A DNA stretch of 36,738 bases, from NCBI GenBank assembly GCA_031279185.1, contig JAITIY010000008.1, positions 1 to 36,738 of the forward strand, in the 5' to 3' direction. Positions within the stretch are counted from its first letter, which is position 1; the number at the start of each line of letters is the position of its first letter. This stretch comes from Holosporales bacterium. Its GTDB lineage: Bacteria; Pseudomonadota; Alphaproteobacteria; BNTO01. Position numbers and translations under genes: made by a program. Below the pieces are notes generated by a model, which saw nothing but the letters and a program-made list of their open reading frames with translations, was not told where the DNA came from and did not search any database. This document shows, in pieces, positions 20,649 to 28,908 of the stretch.

Positions 20649-21737
20649 TTAACCAATGGTGATTGTATAAAGTCGTTCTGAATTGTGATCATGTAGTCTA
20701 TATAGTTGCTCTTCTTGCAACGGCTTAGTTCCTAACCACGTATTAAATCCAAGATAGTGGCTCTCTCCTAAAACAAGTTGTTTTTTGTTATCACTTTTGA
20801 TTTGAATAAAATAACGAACGTAAACTGAAAAAGGTAAATAATTTTTGCATAAACGTGTTAAATGTAACCAATTGTCACTATTAGTGTAACTGTTAAAAGA
20901 TTCATAAACATCTATAGGTAAATCAAGTAATAAAACGTCAAAAATTCGATTATTATACCAAATCCTATTTCCGATACATATGTCTCTACCTAGTGTAGAC
21001 ATTACGCCTAGTTTCGTTAGTTGATTATCTTTCAAAAAAACTGTCATACATTGATCACAAGCTACTTCAATAGGCATTTGAAAAAAATCTTGCAACATTT
21101 GTTCTAAACCCAACGCAGATCTTTTTCTTCGCCAGAAAATAGTTTCGTACGCTATAAAGTAATTCAATAATTCAGTACGTTGTGTTTTCTCATGATCATT
21201 GATTCCGCACAGTGCAAGTATGATTTTTCCTATATGGGATTCACATGGCTGAAGCGCCGAGTACCCAGGAATCCATTTTTTAGCGGTATACATGAGTTCT
21301 ACTAATCTGTGATTAAATATGTCCAAAAAAGCAGCAAAGGCATTGTCCTTATTTCTCGTATTACGAAACACTCGTTCCGTGTAAATCGATTGCAGTGGCC
21401 CCTGAATTCCTGCTATTCCGATGAAATTTACCCATAACACTGGTTGATACGTTCCATTTTGTGTTTTGTGCATTTCCACATGATTTATTGCTGTTGCTGG
21501 ACGTGCGTGGCTAACTGTAGATCTAAACTGTACGTTTCCATAAGTTCGAAAATATGGATCTTTGATACGTTCATCTTCTGTAGTTGTTGTATTAACAATT
21601 TTGCTAAGAAAATGAACAGCACTATATAAATCGTATTCGCGAATATTTTTTAATTCGTGTTCAATAATGGCGAGCTTGTTATTTGTTATTTGTTTTGAGT
21701 TTGTGATCAATGTTAGTTTCCATTCGTGGTGCAACAA
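20649..21737 (-). CDS. tssG: Type VI secretion system baseplate subunit TssG (ImpH/VasB family)
   Basis: VQFRSTVSHARPATAINHVE...VNFIGIAGIQGPLQSIYTERVFRNTRNKDNAFAAFLDIFNHRLVELMYTAKK, then RRKRSALGLEQMLQDFFQMPIEV...LGRDICIGNRIW and LGFNTWLGT: the order and spacing of TssG landmarks. Confidence 0.88.
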   Translation of the reverse strand: MLHHEWKLTLITNSKQITNNKLAIIEHELKNIREYDLYSAVHFLSKIVNTTTTEDERIKDPYFRTYGNVQFRSTVSHARPATAINHVEMHKTQNGTYQPVLWVNFIGIAGIQGPLQSIYTERVFRNTRNKDNAFAAFLDIFNHRLVELMYTAKKWIPGYSALQPCESHIGKIILALCGINDHEKTQRTELLNYFIAYETIFWRRKRSALGLEQMLQDFFQMPIEVACDQCMTVFLKDNQLTKLGVMSTLGRDICIGNRIWYNNRIFDVLLLDLPIDVYESFNSYTNSDNWLHLTRLCKNYLPFSVYVRYFIQIKSDNKKQLVLGESHYLGFNTWLGTKPLQEEQLYRLHDHNSERLYTITIG

Positions 21738-21804
21738 TAAAAAATTAGCAAACGTAACAACATATAAAAATAGGACAAAATGTACTTTGATTTGTCATGT
21801 TTCG

Positions 21805-23301
21805 CTATGTGTGGTTATATGCAAGAAAATCATTTATATACCTATAATTTACGGCTTCCTCTATGTGAATGTTCCTTATTTTATCAGAAAAGTCTAAATC
21901 AGCAATACTACGAGCTACATTTAATAATTTAGTACATGCTCTAGCAGATATATTTCTTTTTTCTGCAAAAATGCGCAGATAATTTTGCGTTTCTGGAATA
22001 AGTTCTGTATTTTCTGGCTTTTTTGATTTCTTGCGGAATTCAACCGCATTGATAACTCGTTGTTGGATAACTGCAGACGTCTCTGCTAATTTTTCTTTTT
22101 TTTGCGGAAGTAAATCATCTATGGCGACTTGCGGTACGTATACTATAATGTCAAAACGATCCAACAGTGGACCAGATATTTTTGCCTGATAGTCAACAGC
22201 GCACCTTGGCGCACGAACGCATTCTTTTTGAGACACACCGTAGTACCCGCATCTACACGGATTCATTGCTGCTATCAGTTGTATTTTTGCAGGATATGTT
22301 ATGTGTTGATTCGCTCTTGATACTGTAATAACACCGCTCTCCAATGGTTGTCGTAATGCTTCAAGCGTAGCTCTGGAAAATTCAGGGAATTCATCCAGAA
22401 ACAAAATACCGTTATGAGCAAGGGAGATTTCTCCTGGTTTTGCACGAATACCTCCACCAACTAAAGAAACTAATGACGCAGAATGGTGCGGAGAACGAAA
22501 TGGACGTTGTACCATTAAGCCTTCTTCAGGAAGCATTCCGGATAAACTGTATATCATTGTTGTTTCTATGGCTTCTTGCGGATTAAGTTGTGGTAATATA
22601 CCAATTAAGCGTTGGGAAATCATGGATTTACCTGCACCTGGCGGGCCAAGCATTAAAACATTGTGGCGTCCTACTGCTGCGATTTCAAAAATTCGTTTCA
22701 GTACATACTGTCCTTTTATATCCTGCATATCTCCATATGTTTGCGTCGTTTGTATTTTGATCTTTGGCGCGACAATAGATGTAAGTATATCTGTACCTTT
22801 GAAGTGATTAACCAGTGATATCAAATTTGGTGCGGCTAAAATATTTAAACTAGACCCAGCCCATGAGGCTTCGTTGCTATTTTGCGATGGACAGATGAGT
22901 CCTTTTGTAGAAGAAGACGCCATTAGTGCCGCGGCCAATACACCAACAACCGGTGCGATCAAAGCATCTAGGCTTAGCCCGCCTAATATGATGTATTCTT
23001 GTAGTTGAATTTTGTCGAAAACATCCAACGCAGACAAAATTCCTAATGCAATCGGTAAATCGTAATGAGCTCCTTCTTTTTGTAAATCTGAAGGTGCTAG
23101 ATTCACTATGATTCTTCTTGGAGGAAGTGCTAATCCTATGTGAGAAAAGCTAGCTCTTATGCGCTCTTTAGATTCCGCTATAGATTTATCTGGAAGCCCA
23201 ACTATTACAAAATTCGGCAATCCAGATGCGATTTGTACTTCGACAGATACTTCTCTAGTTTCTATCCCGTTAAAAGAAACTGTAGAGAGCTTACTAAGCA
23301 T
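21805..23301 (-). CDS. comM: YifB/ComM family Mg-chelatase-like AAA ATPase
   Basis: LSKLSTVSFNGIETREVSVEVQIASGLPNFVIVGLPDKSIAESKERIRASF, MLGPPGAGKSMISQRLIGILP, FRSPHHSASLVSLVGGG, LAHNGILFLDEFPEFSRATLEALRQPLE, AAMNPCRCGYYG. Start taken at the internal Met (23301). Confidence 0.95.
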   Translation of the reverse strand: MLSKLSTVSFNGIETREVSVEVQIASGLPNFVIVGLPDKSIAESKERIRASFSHIGLALPPRRIIVNLAPSDLQKEGAHYDLPIALGILSALDVFDKIQLQEYIILGGLSLDALIAPVVGVLAAALMASSSTKGLICPSQNSNEASWAGSSLNILAAPNLISLVNHFKGTDILTSIVAPKIKIQTTQTYGDMQDIKGQYVLKRIFEIAAVGRHNVLMLGPPGAGKSMISQRLIGILPQLNPQEAIETTMIYSLSGMLPEEGLMVQRPFRSPHHSASLVSLVGGGIRAKPGEISLAHNGILFLDEFPEFSRATLEALRQPLESGVITVSRANQHITYPAKIQLIAAMNPCRCGYYGVSQKECVRAPRCAVDYQAKISGPLLDRFDIIVYVPQVAIDDLLPQKKEKLAETSAVIQQRVINAVEFRKKSKKPENTELIPETQNYLRIFAEKRNISARACTKLLNVARSIADLDFSDKIRNIHIEEAVNYRYINDFLAYNHT

Positions 23302-23319
23302 AGAATCCTGTACGGTGCA

Positions 23320-23342
23320 AGATCTTGTCTGAGGCAAGATCT
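23320..23342. repeat. Perfect inverted repeat AGATCTTG-TCTGAGG-CAAGATCT between two minus-strand genes
   Basis: 8-bp arms (23320-23327 and 23335-23342), 7-nt loop, between the stop of the 23353..23991 gene and the comM start. Confidence 0.55.
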
Positions 23343-23352
23343 CTAGTAAACG

Positions 23353-23964
23353 TTACTTAAATCTGCCTCCTGCAGCAGTTGCTGTAGTTGTGGTTGTCGG
23401 GTACGTTTGCTGCACTACTGGTTGCGCATATTGCGTTACTGGTTGCGCATATTGTGTTACTGGCTGTGCATATTGCGTTACTGGCTGTGCATATGGTTGC
23501 GCATATGGCTGCGCATACGGCTGCGCATACGGCTGCGCATACGGCTGTTGCATATTCATACCACCTTGTTGTGGATACTGTGATTGCTGCATGCTTTTTT
23601 GCATTTCCATCATAAGCATCATGTAAAGATACATATTTGTTTGATCTATTGAGGGTTTTAATGCGTATACTGCAGCAACAATCGATCTGCCAAGATTAGC
23701 GACATCTTTGTTTTGAACGATATTCAATTTTTTTTCTACGTTCTCCTTCGTTTCACCAGATTGCGCTCCAGCTCCGAGTCCCATCATGCCCATCATGCCC
23801 ATCATAGGGTTACCCATCATACTCATCATAGGGTTACCCATCATACCCATCATAGGGTTCATCATGCCCATCATAGGATTACCCATCATACTATTAGCTG
23901 TATTTACCATTCCGAAACTTAGCGCAGTCATAAATCCAAGTACATATACATGCTTTTTCATTTG
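23353..23964 (-). CDS. Secreted Met-rich, low-complexity repeat protein
   Basis: Signal peptide MKKHVYVLGFMTALSFGMVNTANS, then MMGNPMMGMM repeats, a short non-repetitive segment, then QPYA x5 and QPVTQYA x3 repeats. Start taken at MKKH (codon 10 of the listed ORF). Confidence 0.8.
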   Translation of the reverse strand, partial: QMKKHVYVLGFMTALSFGMVNTANSMMGNPMMGMMNPMMGMMGNPMMSMMGNPMMGMMGMMGLGAGAQSGETKENVEKKLNIVQNKDVANLGRSIVAAVYALKPSIDQTNMYLYMMLMMEMQKSMQQSQYPQQGGMNMQQPYAQPYAQPYAQPYAQPYAQPVTQYAQPVTQYAQPVTQYAQPVVQQTYPTTTTTATAAGGRFK

Positions 23965-24319
23965 AAGCTCTCTTATTGATAATATAAACATCTGTACTCA
24001 TATTACTAATACTTGGTTAATAGAAATTTAATTTTAATATTAACAGCTACAATAAAACTACTATATCAATATTTAAATTAAATAAATTATTAGAATATAG
24101 ATAAAAAATTTATACTTATAGTTTGAGTTTTTGGTTTACAATTAACGAACATTTAAAGATCTAACCGTAACCAAATATGTTGAAATTAAAATGTATTACT
24201 TACAGTTTCTAAATCATTGTAAAGTAAACAAAGTAATTAAGAAATGAATATTTATCTTTGATAGACTTCGTGATAAAATAAACGGTAAGTAATTATACGT
24301 AAATATATATGAGGTAAAA

Positions 24320-25654
24320 ATGAAAAAAATTGTGTATAAAGTGTTTTTGTGCTCTGCATCGACGTTATTTACATCAAATTATGCAATGAATTCATTTATT
24401 AATGGTGTGGCGAACGTCGTAAAACAGGTTGTAGATCCACAATATGGACAACCGAATCCGCCGCAGCAACCGTGTATAGGTCAATATGGACAACAACAGG
24501 TGCCGCCGCAGCAACCGTGTATAGGTCAATATGGACAACCACAGGTGCAGTATCCGCAACAGTTTATAGGTCAATATGGACAACCGCAGGTGCAGTATCC
24601 GCTACAGTTTATAGGTCAATATGGACAACCACAGGTGCCGCCGCAGCAACAGTTTATAGGTCAATATGGACAACCACAGGTGCAGCAGCAGCAACCGTGT
24701 ATAGGTCAATATGGACAACCACAGGTGCCGCAGCAGCAACAGTTTATAGGTCAATATGGACAACCACAGGTGCAGCAGCAGCAACCGTTTATAGATCAAT
24801 ATGGACAACCGCAGGTGCAGCAGCAGCAGCAACAGTTTATAGGTCAATATGGACAACCACAGGTGCCGCAGCAGCAGCAACAACAGTTTATAGGTCAATA
24901 TGGACAGCCGCTGATGCCGCAGCAGCAACAGTTTATAGGTCAATATGGACAGCCGCTGATGCAGCATCCGCAGCAATCACAGTTTCCAGCTCAACGAGGT
25001 CGGCCGTCAATGAAACGACAATGTCAGCAAGCAAAACAATCACCACCGGGTGGACAATACAACTGGCCAGCGCAGCAACAGTACTTAGCACGATTAGGAC
25101 CACTACCAGGGAACCAACATCATCCAGTACAGCAGGATTGTACACTTGAAGATTGTAGTTTAATAAAATTTAACCGCATTGCAGAAGGTGACCTTATTAG
25201 TCTAATTGAAGCAAGTCTATATAATATTGAGAATAGCAATAATAAAGCACAAGATAGCAATGCATTTGTTAAATGTTTTGGCGCTGCTTTAGCTATGGTG
25301 AATATGGATGCAGAAACCAAAACTAGACTTGCACAATGGGTTCAATGGAAACTTGAACAATATGATTGTAGAAATCTTGCCGAGCTGAAGAAAACGTCGC
25401 AGATATGTAATACATCACAAGCGCAAAACGCAAAATCACAACTTTTGGCAAAATTTGATATATCAATAAATAAAATTAAACGTAGCAACAATCCTCAGCA
25501 AACTGCTGATCAGGAATGCGTTAAGATTGCTAACATGTTTAGAACATTAGCTTATTGTACGCCGCAGGAGACGGAAGATGTGAGAGAAAAAATTTTCAAC
25601 GCTCTAAACGATATTGGTATTAACATTCCTCCAACACTGCATGAATTATTGTAA
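24320..25654 (+). CDS. Secreted Gln/Pro-rich tandem-repeat protein with C-terminal globular domain
   Basis: Signal peptide MKKIVYKVFLCSASTLFTSNYA; eleven units of about 15 aa (F/C)I(G/D)QYGQPQVxQQQ; then about 180 aa of normal-complexity sequence. Confidence 0.82.
   Translation: MKKIVYKVFLCSASTLFTSNYAMNSFINGVANVVKQVVDPQYGQPNPPQQPCIGQYGQQQVPPQQPCIGQYGQPQVQYPQQFIGQYGQPQVQYPLQFIGQYGQPQVPPQQQFIGQYGQPQVQQQQPCIGQYGQPQVPQQQQFIGQYGQPQVQQQQPFIDQYGQPQVQQQQQQFIGQYGQPQVPQQQQQQFIGQYGQPLMPQQQQFIGQYGQPLMQHPQQSQFPAQRGRPSMKRQCQQAKQSPPGGQYNWPAQQQYLARLGPLPGNQHHPVQQDCTLEDCSLIKFNRIAEGDLISLIEASLYNIENSNNKAQDSNAFVKCFGAALAMVNMDAETKTRLAQWVQWKLEQYDCRNLAELKKTSQICNTSQAQNAKSQLLAKFDISINKIKRSNNPQQTADQECVKIANMFRTLAYCTPQETEDVREKIFNALNDIGINIPPTLHELL
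24468..24980 (+). repeat. In-frame tandem repeat of about 45 bp, eleven units
   Basis: Repeated core (t/c)tataggtcaatatggacaaccacaggtgc(a/c)gcagcagcaac, with variation in CAG/CCG codons between units. Confidence 0.9.
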
Positions 25655-25728
25655 ATAAAAACAGAGTGTGCTTAATTTCTCTTTTTGATTGTTATAAATC
25701 TAATAACATTATGACCAACATTGTTTGG

Positions 25729-26409
25729 TCATATTTCTTTATTTTGGACGGTGCAATATTTCAGTATTACACATTTGTCGCATTTAGGATTTCTAGCCAA
25801 ACAGATATATCTTCCATGCAATACTAGCCAAAAGTTTGCGTATTCCCAAAACTCTTCTGGCACAACTACGTATAAATCAGCTTCCAAAGCATTGGGTGTT
25901 TTGGATATCGATAATCCTAATCTATGAGATACACGCAAAACATGAGTATCAACAGCAATTCTGCGCGCTCCTGTTAAAACATTAAGAATCACATTCGCAG
26001 TTTTATTTCCAATACCAGGAAGTTTAACTAATGTATCAAAATCCAAGGGAACAGCCCCATTATATTTGTCAATAATAATTTGTGCCATTTCAAAAATTCG
26101 ACGTGCTTTATTTCGATATATGTTGATAGATTTGATTAGTTCTGCAAATGCATGTTCCCCGAGCTCTACAATTTTTTGTGGTGAATCAACTCGATGCAAA
26201 ATTATTTCCATTACTTTGTTTACTGATTTGTCCGTTGCTTGTGCTGATAATACAACTGCAACAACCAAAGAGAATTGTGTGGAATATAACAACTCTGTTT
26301 GTGGTAACGGATTATTCCGCCTGAATTCTTCAAAGATCGCGCGACATTTTTCCTGTAATTTAGGAATCTCAGCAGCGTTAAACTTCATAAAATAAATGAC
26401 ATTACGCAA
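25729..26409 (-). CDS. nth: Endonuclease III
   Basis: SAQATDKSVNKV, LPGIGNKTANVILNVLTG (HhH), IAVDTHVLRVSHRLGLS, LHGRYICLARNPKCDKCVILKYC (4Fe-4S cluster loop). Confidence 0.96.
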   Translation of the reverse strand: MRNVIYFMKFNAAEIPKLQEKCRAIFEEFRRNNPLPQTELLYSTQFSLVVAVVLSAQATDKSVNKVMEIILHRVDSPQKIVELGEHAFAELIKSINIYRNKARRIFEMAQIIIDKYNGAVPLDFDTLVKLPGIGNKTANVILNVLTGARRIAVDTHVLRVSHRLGLSISKTPNALEADLYVVVPEEFWEYANFWLVLHGRYICLARNPKCDKCVILKYCTVQNKEI

Positions 26410-26766
26410 AATTGTGTAATTCTATCACGCACAATCTTTCTTCACTATAGTATTGCCTAATAAATGAAAAATTTCTGATAAAACTCTGTATACGTAATAT
26501 ATTATAGGATGTCAAAATGGCATTATAAAGAAATATAAGCTCAAAATTGTGTCTATGCTTAGTGTGTACGTAGGCATTGTGATTGAAAGAACTCATTCCA
26601 ATGGGATATATTTTACGCTGGATGGTTTTTTTGCTGAGCAGTCTAACAATATATGAACATATACATATCGGATACTGCATGCGTTGGTTTGCTTAGTTAA
26701 AAAGATAAAAGTAATGGAATATTAAATAACTGTTGTAAACAACAACTCGCATACGAGCAATAATAA

Positions 26767-27945
26767 ATGAGCGGACTTACATTCGTGAAAGCGTCTTTAT
26801 ATATAATACTCACAATATGCATTGTAATTACGTTTATAATCGCGTACACGAAATTACCGATGTTTGGCAAAATATACACAGCACAGCACATAGAAAAAAT
26901 TGGATCTATCGTCAATTATAAAAATGGCAGATTTCATAATTTATATGAAGCAATACAATCAAAGAACAATCAAATAAAAACGTGGTGGTTACCTCGTGTT
27001 TTTATGAAATTGAATTTTATTTTGTCGATTTTTACTAAAACTGAAAAGCAAATACCACATTTACCAATATCAGCGCTTGCCGTTAATTTTGAAGAACTCG
27101 ATAAAAATGAAGATATGATAATTTGGTTAGGACACGCATCATGTTTTATTCAAATACATGGCATACGTATTCTAGTCGATCCACTTTTTAGTGAAATATC
27201 GTCACCAATTCCGTTTTTCCCGAAAGCTATGGCTGGCACGAACATCTACCATGCACGAAATATTCCAAATATTGATTTCCTGATAATTACACACGATCAC
27301 TGGGATCATTTAGACTATGAAACTGTTCTGCAACTAAAACAAAAAATAGGCAAAGTAGTTTGTCCAATAGGTGTTGGTGCACACTTTAGACGATGGAAAT
27401 TTGACAATAGTAAAATAGTAGAAATGTCATGGGACGAAATATTTGTTGAGGAATCACACCAAAATCTCAAAATACATTGTTTGCCGGCTCACCATTCTTC
27501 AGGAAGAGGATTTACTCGAAATAAGGCGTTGTGGGGATCTTTTTTAATTGAATACAAGCGAAATTCTAGCGAAGATTCTCTTAAAATTTATCTTGGTGGA
27601 GATAGTGGATACAGTAAGCACTACGTCGATATTGGTAAAAAGTTTGCACCTATAGATTTTGTTTTGCTAAATAGCGGACAATACGATAAAAGATGGCCAC
27701 AAAACCACATGAATCCAAGTCAAGTAATTCAAGCCACAAAAGATTTGGTCGCAAAAAAACTTATTCCAATACACATTTGCAGACTGTCCATTGGGGCAAA
27801 CCACGCGTGGGATGAGCCGTTGCATAAGTTATTAAAAAAAACACAATATAAAAACGCATCATTTTGTTTACTTACTCCGCGAATTGGCGAGGTAATAAAA
27901 ATACAAGATAACAATCAAAAGTTTTCTGCATGGTGGGAACAATAA
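26767..27945 (+). CDS. Membrane-anchored metallo-beta-lactamase-fold hydrolase (NAPE-PLD/UlaG-like)
   Basis: N-terminal TM segment; IIWLGHASCFIQIHGIRILVDPLF, LIITHDHWDHLDYETV, LPAHHSSGRGF, IYLGGDSGYSKHY. Confidence 0.85.
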   Translation: MSGLTFVKASLYIILTICIVITFIIAYTKLPMFGKIYTAQHIEKIGSIVNYKNGRFHNLYEAIQSKNNQIKTWWLPRVFMKLNFILSIFTKTEKQIPHLPISALAVNFEELDKNEDMIIWLGHASCFIQIHGIRILVDPLFSEISSPIPFFPKAMAGTNIYHARNIPNIDFLIITHDHWDHLDYETVLQLKQKIGKVVCPIGVGAHFRRWKFDNSKIVEMSWDEIFVEESHQNLKIHCLPAHHSSGRGFTRNKALWGSFLIEYKRNSSEDSLKIYLGGDSGYSKHYVDIGKKFAPIDFVLLNSGQYDKRWPQNHMNPSQVIQATKDLVAKKLIPIHICRLSIGANHAWDEPLHKLLKKTQYKNASFCLLTPRIGEVIKIQDNNQKFSAWWEQ

Positions 27946-27990
27946 AGCAAAAAGTGATATGTTGTTGCAAAGATTTGAACAAGGTTAATT

Positions 27991-28893
27991 ATGCCTTTAT
28001 TGTTCGTTGATTTTGTTTATTGTGAAGATTTTTCGTCACGGTTAGATAGATGGTTGAAGCGCAAGTACGAAGGTTGCACACATGGTGTAATTGAAAAATC
28101 GATACGCAATCGTTTAATTCGTGTGAATGGAATGAAAACAACATCTGGTGTCAAATTAGTAGCAGGAGATAAAATATCAGTTGAAGTGCGTTTACACGAA
28201 AGGTTACAGGAATTGTCAACAAATGTTCCACTAAAAAACGTTGACTATAGTCTAGACGATTTAATTATTGACGAAACACCAGAGTTTTTGATTATAAACA
28301 AACCAGCAGGCTTAAACGTGCAAGGAGGGAAGAATGTTGAGATGAATGTTGACGAATGGCTGAAGACGAAATCTACAGAATATAGACTAGTACACAGGAT
28401 AGATCGTGCTACTAGTGGACTGTTGCTTATAGCAAAAACACTGAGTTCTGCAGTTTATTTGACAAAACTATTTCGCGAACGAAAAATAAAAAAAACATAT
28501 AGAGCCATTGTTTTTGGGAAAATGTTAACAACAACAGGAGACGTTACTTTGCCGATATCAGACAATAAAAAAGACATCACAACGCAAATAGATACAGAAA
28601 GAGGGAAAACAGCTATCACTAGATATAACGTATTATTTTATAATTCAGCAGAGAATTGGTCAGACGTAGAACTTACGCCATTGACTGGCAGAAAACATCA
28701 ATTGAGAATACACATGACTGCAATTGGACATCCGATTGTTGGAGACGAGAAATACGATCTATTAAAAAAAACGTTTTACCTTTTAGGAACAACTATAAAA
28801 AAAACACTTTTCCTACATTCATGGAAGATATCCTTTGTGCAAAATCGCATGTATTCATGGACAGCAGCGCTTCCAAATTACTGGCCTAGATAA
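27991..28893 (+). CDS. RluA-family 23S rRNA pseudouridine synthase (RluC-like)
   Basis: S4-like N-terminus RLDRWLKRKYEG...IRNRLIRVNG; INKPAGLNVQGG; YRLVHRIDRATSGLLLIAKT; LTPLTGRKHQLRIHMTAIGHPIVGDEKY. Confidence 0.92.
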   Translation: MPLLFVDFVYCEDFSSRLDRWLKRKYEGCTHGVIEKSIRNRLIRVNGMKTTSGVKLVAGDKISVEVRLHERLQELSTNVPLKNVDYSLDDLIIDETPEFLIINKPAGLNVQGGKNVEMNVDEWLKTKSTEYRLVHRIDRATSGLLLIAKTLSSAVYLTKLFRERKIKKTYRAIVFGKMLTTTGDVTLPISDNKKDITTQIDTERGKTAITRYNVLFYNSAENWSDVELTPLTGRKHQLRIHMTAIGHPIVGDEKYDLLKKTFYLLGTTIKKTLFLHSWKISFVQNRMYSWTAALPNYWPR

Positions 28894-28908
28894 TAAAGTG
28901 GTATTTAT

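Noticed and set aside
23388-23626. Two + strand ORFs of Cys/His/Ala repeats opposite the Met-rich gene
   Set aside because: Antisense frames of the 12-bp PYAQ repeat; the minus frame has a signal peptide and non-repetitive coding segment.
24602-24976. 124-aa minus-strand ORF (LWLSILTYKLLLL repeats)
   Set aside because: Antisense shadow of the same repeat array; no independent coding evidence.
24468-24980. CRISPR-like periodic repeat
   Set aside because: Units are contiguous with no unique spacers, in frame inside a signal-peptide-bearing ORF; no cas genes in the window.
24472-25149. 225-aa + strand ORF (YRSIWTTTGAAAATV repeats)
   Set aside because: Alternative frame through the in-frame 45-bp repeat; because the unit is a multiple of three it stays open in several frames. 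The 24320..25654 frame has the signal peptide and C-terminal domain.
26402-26915. 92-aa and 72-aa minus ORFs between nth and the MBL gene
   Set aside because: No motif, no convincing start context; one overlaps the MBL CDS start.
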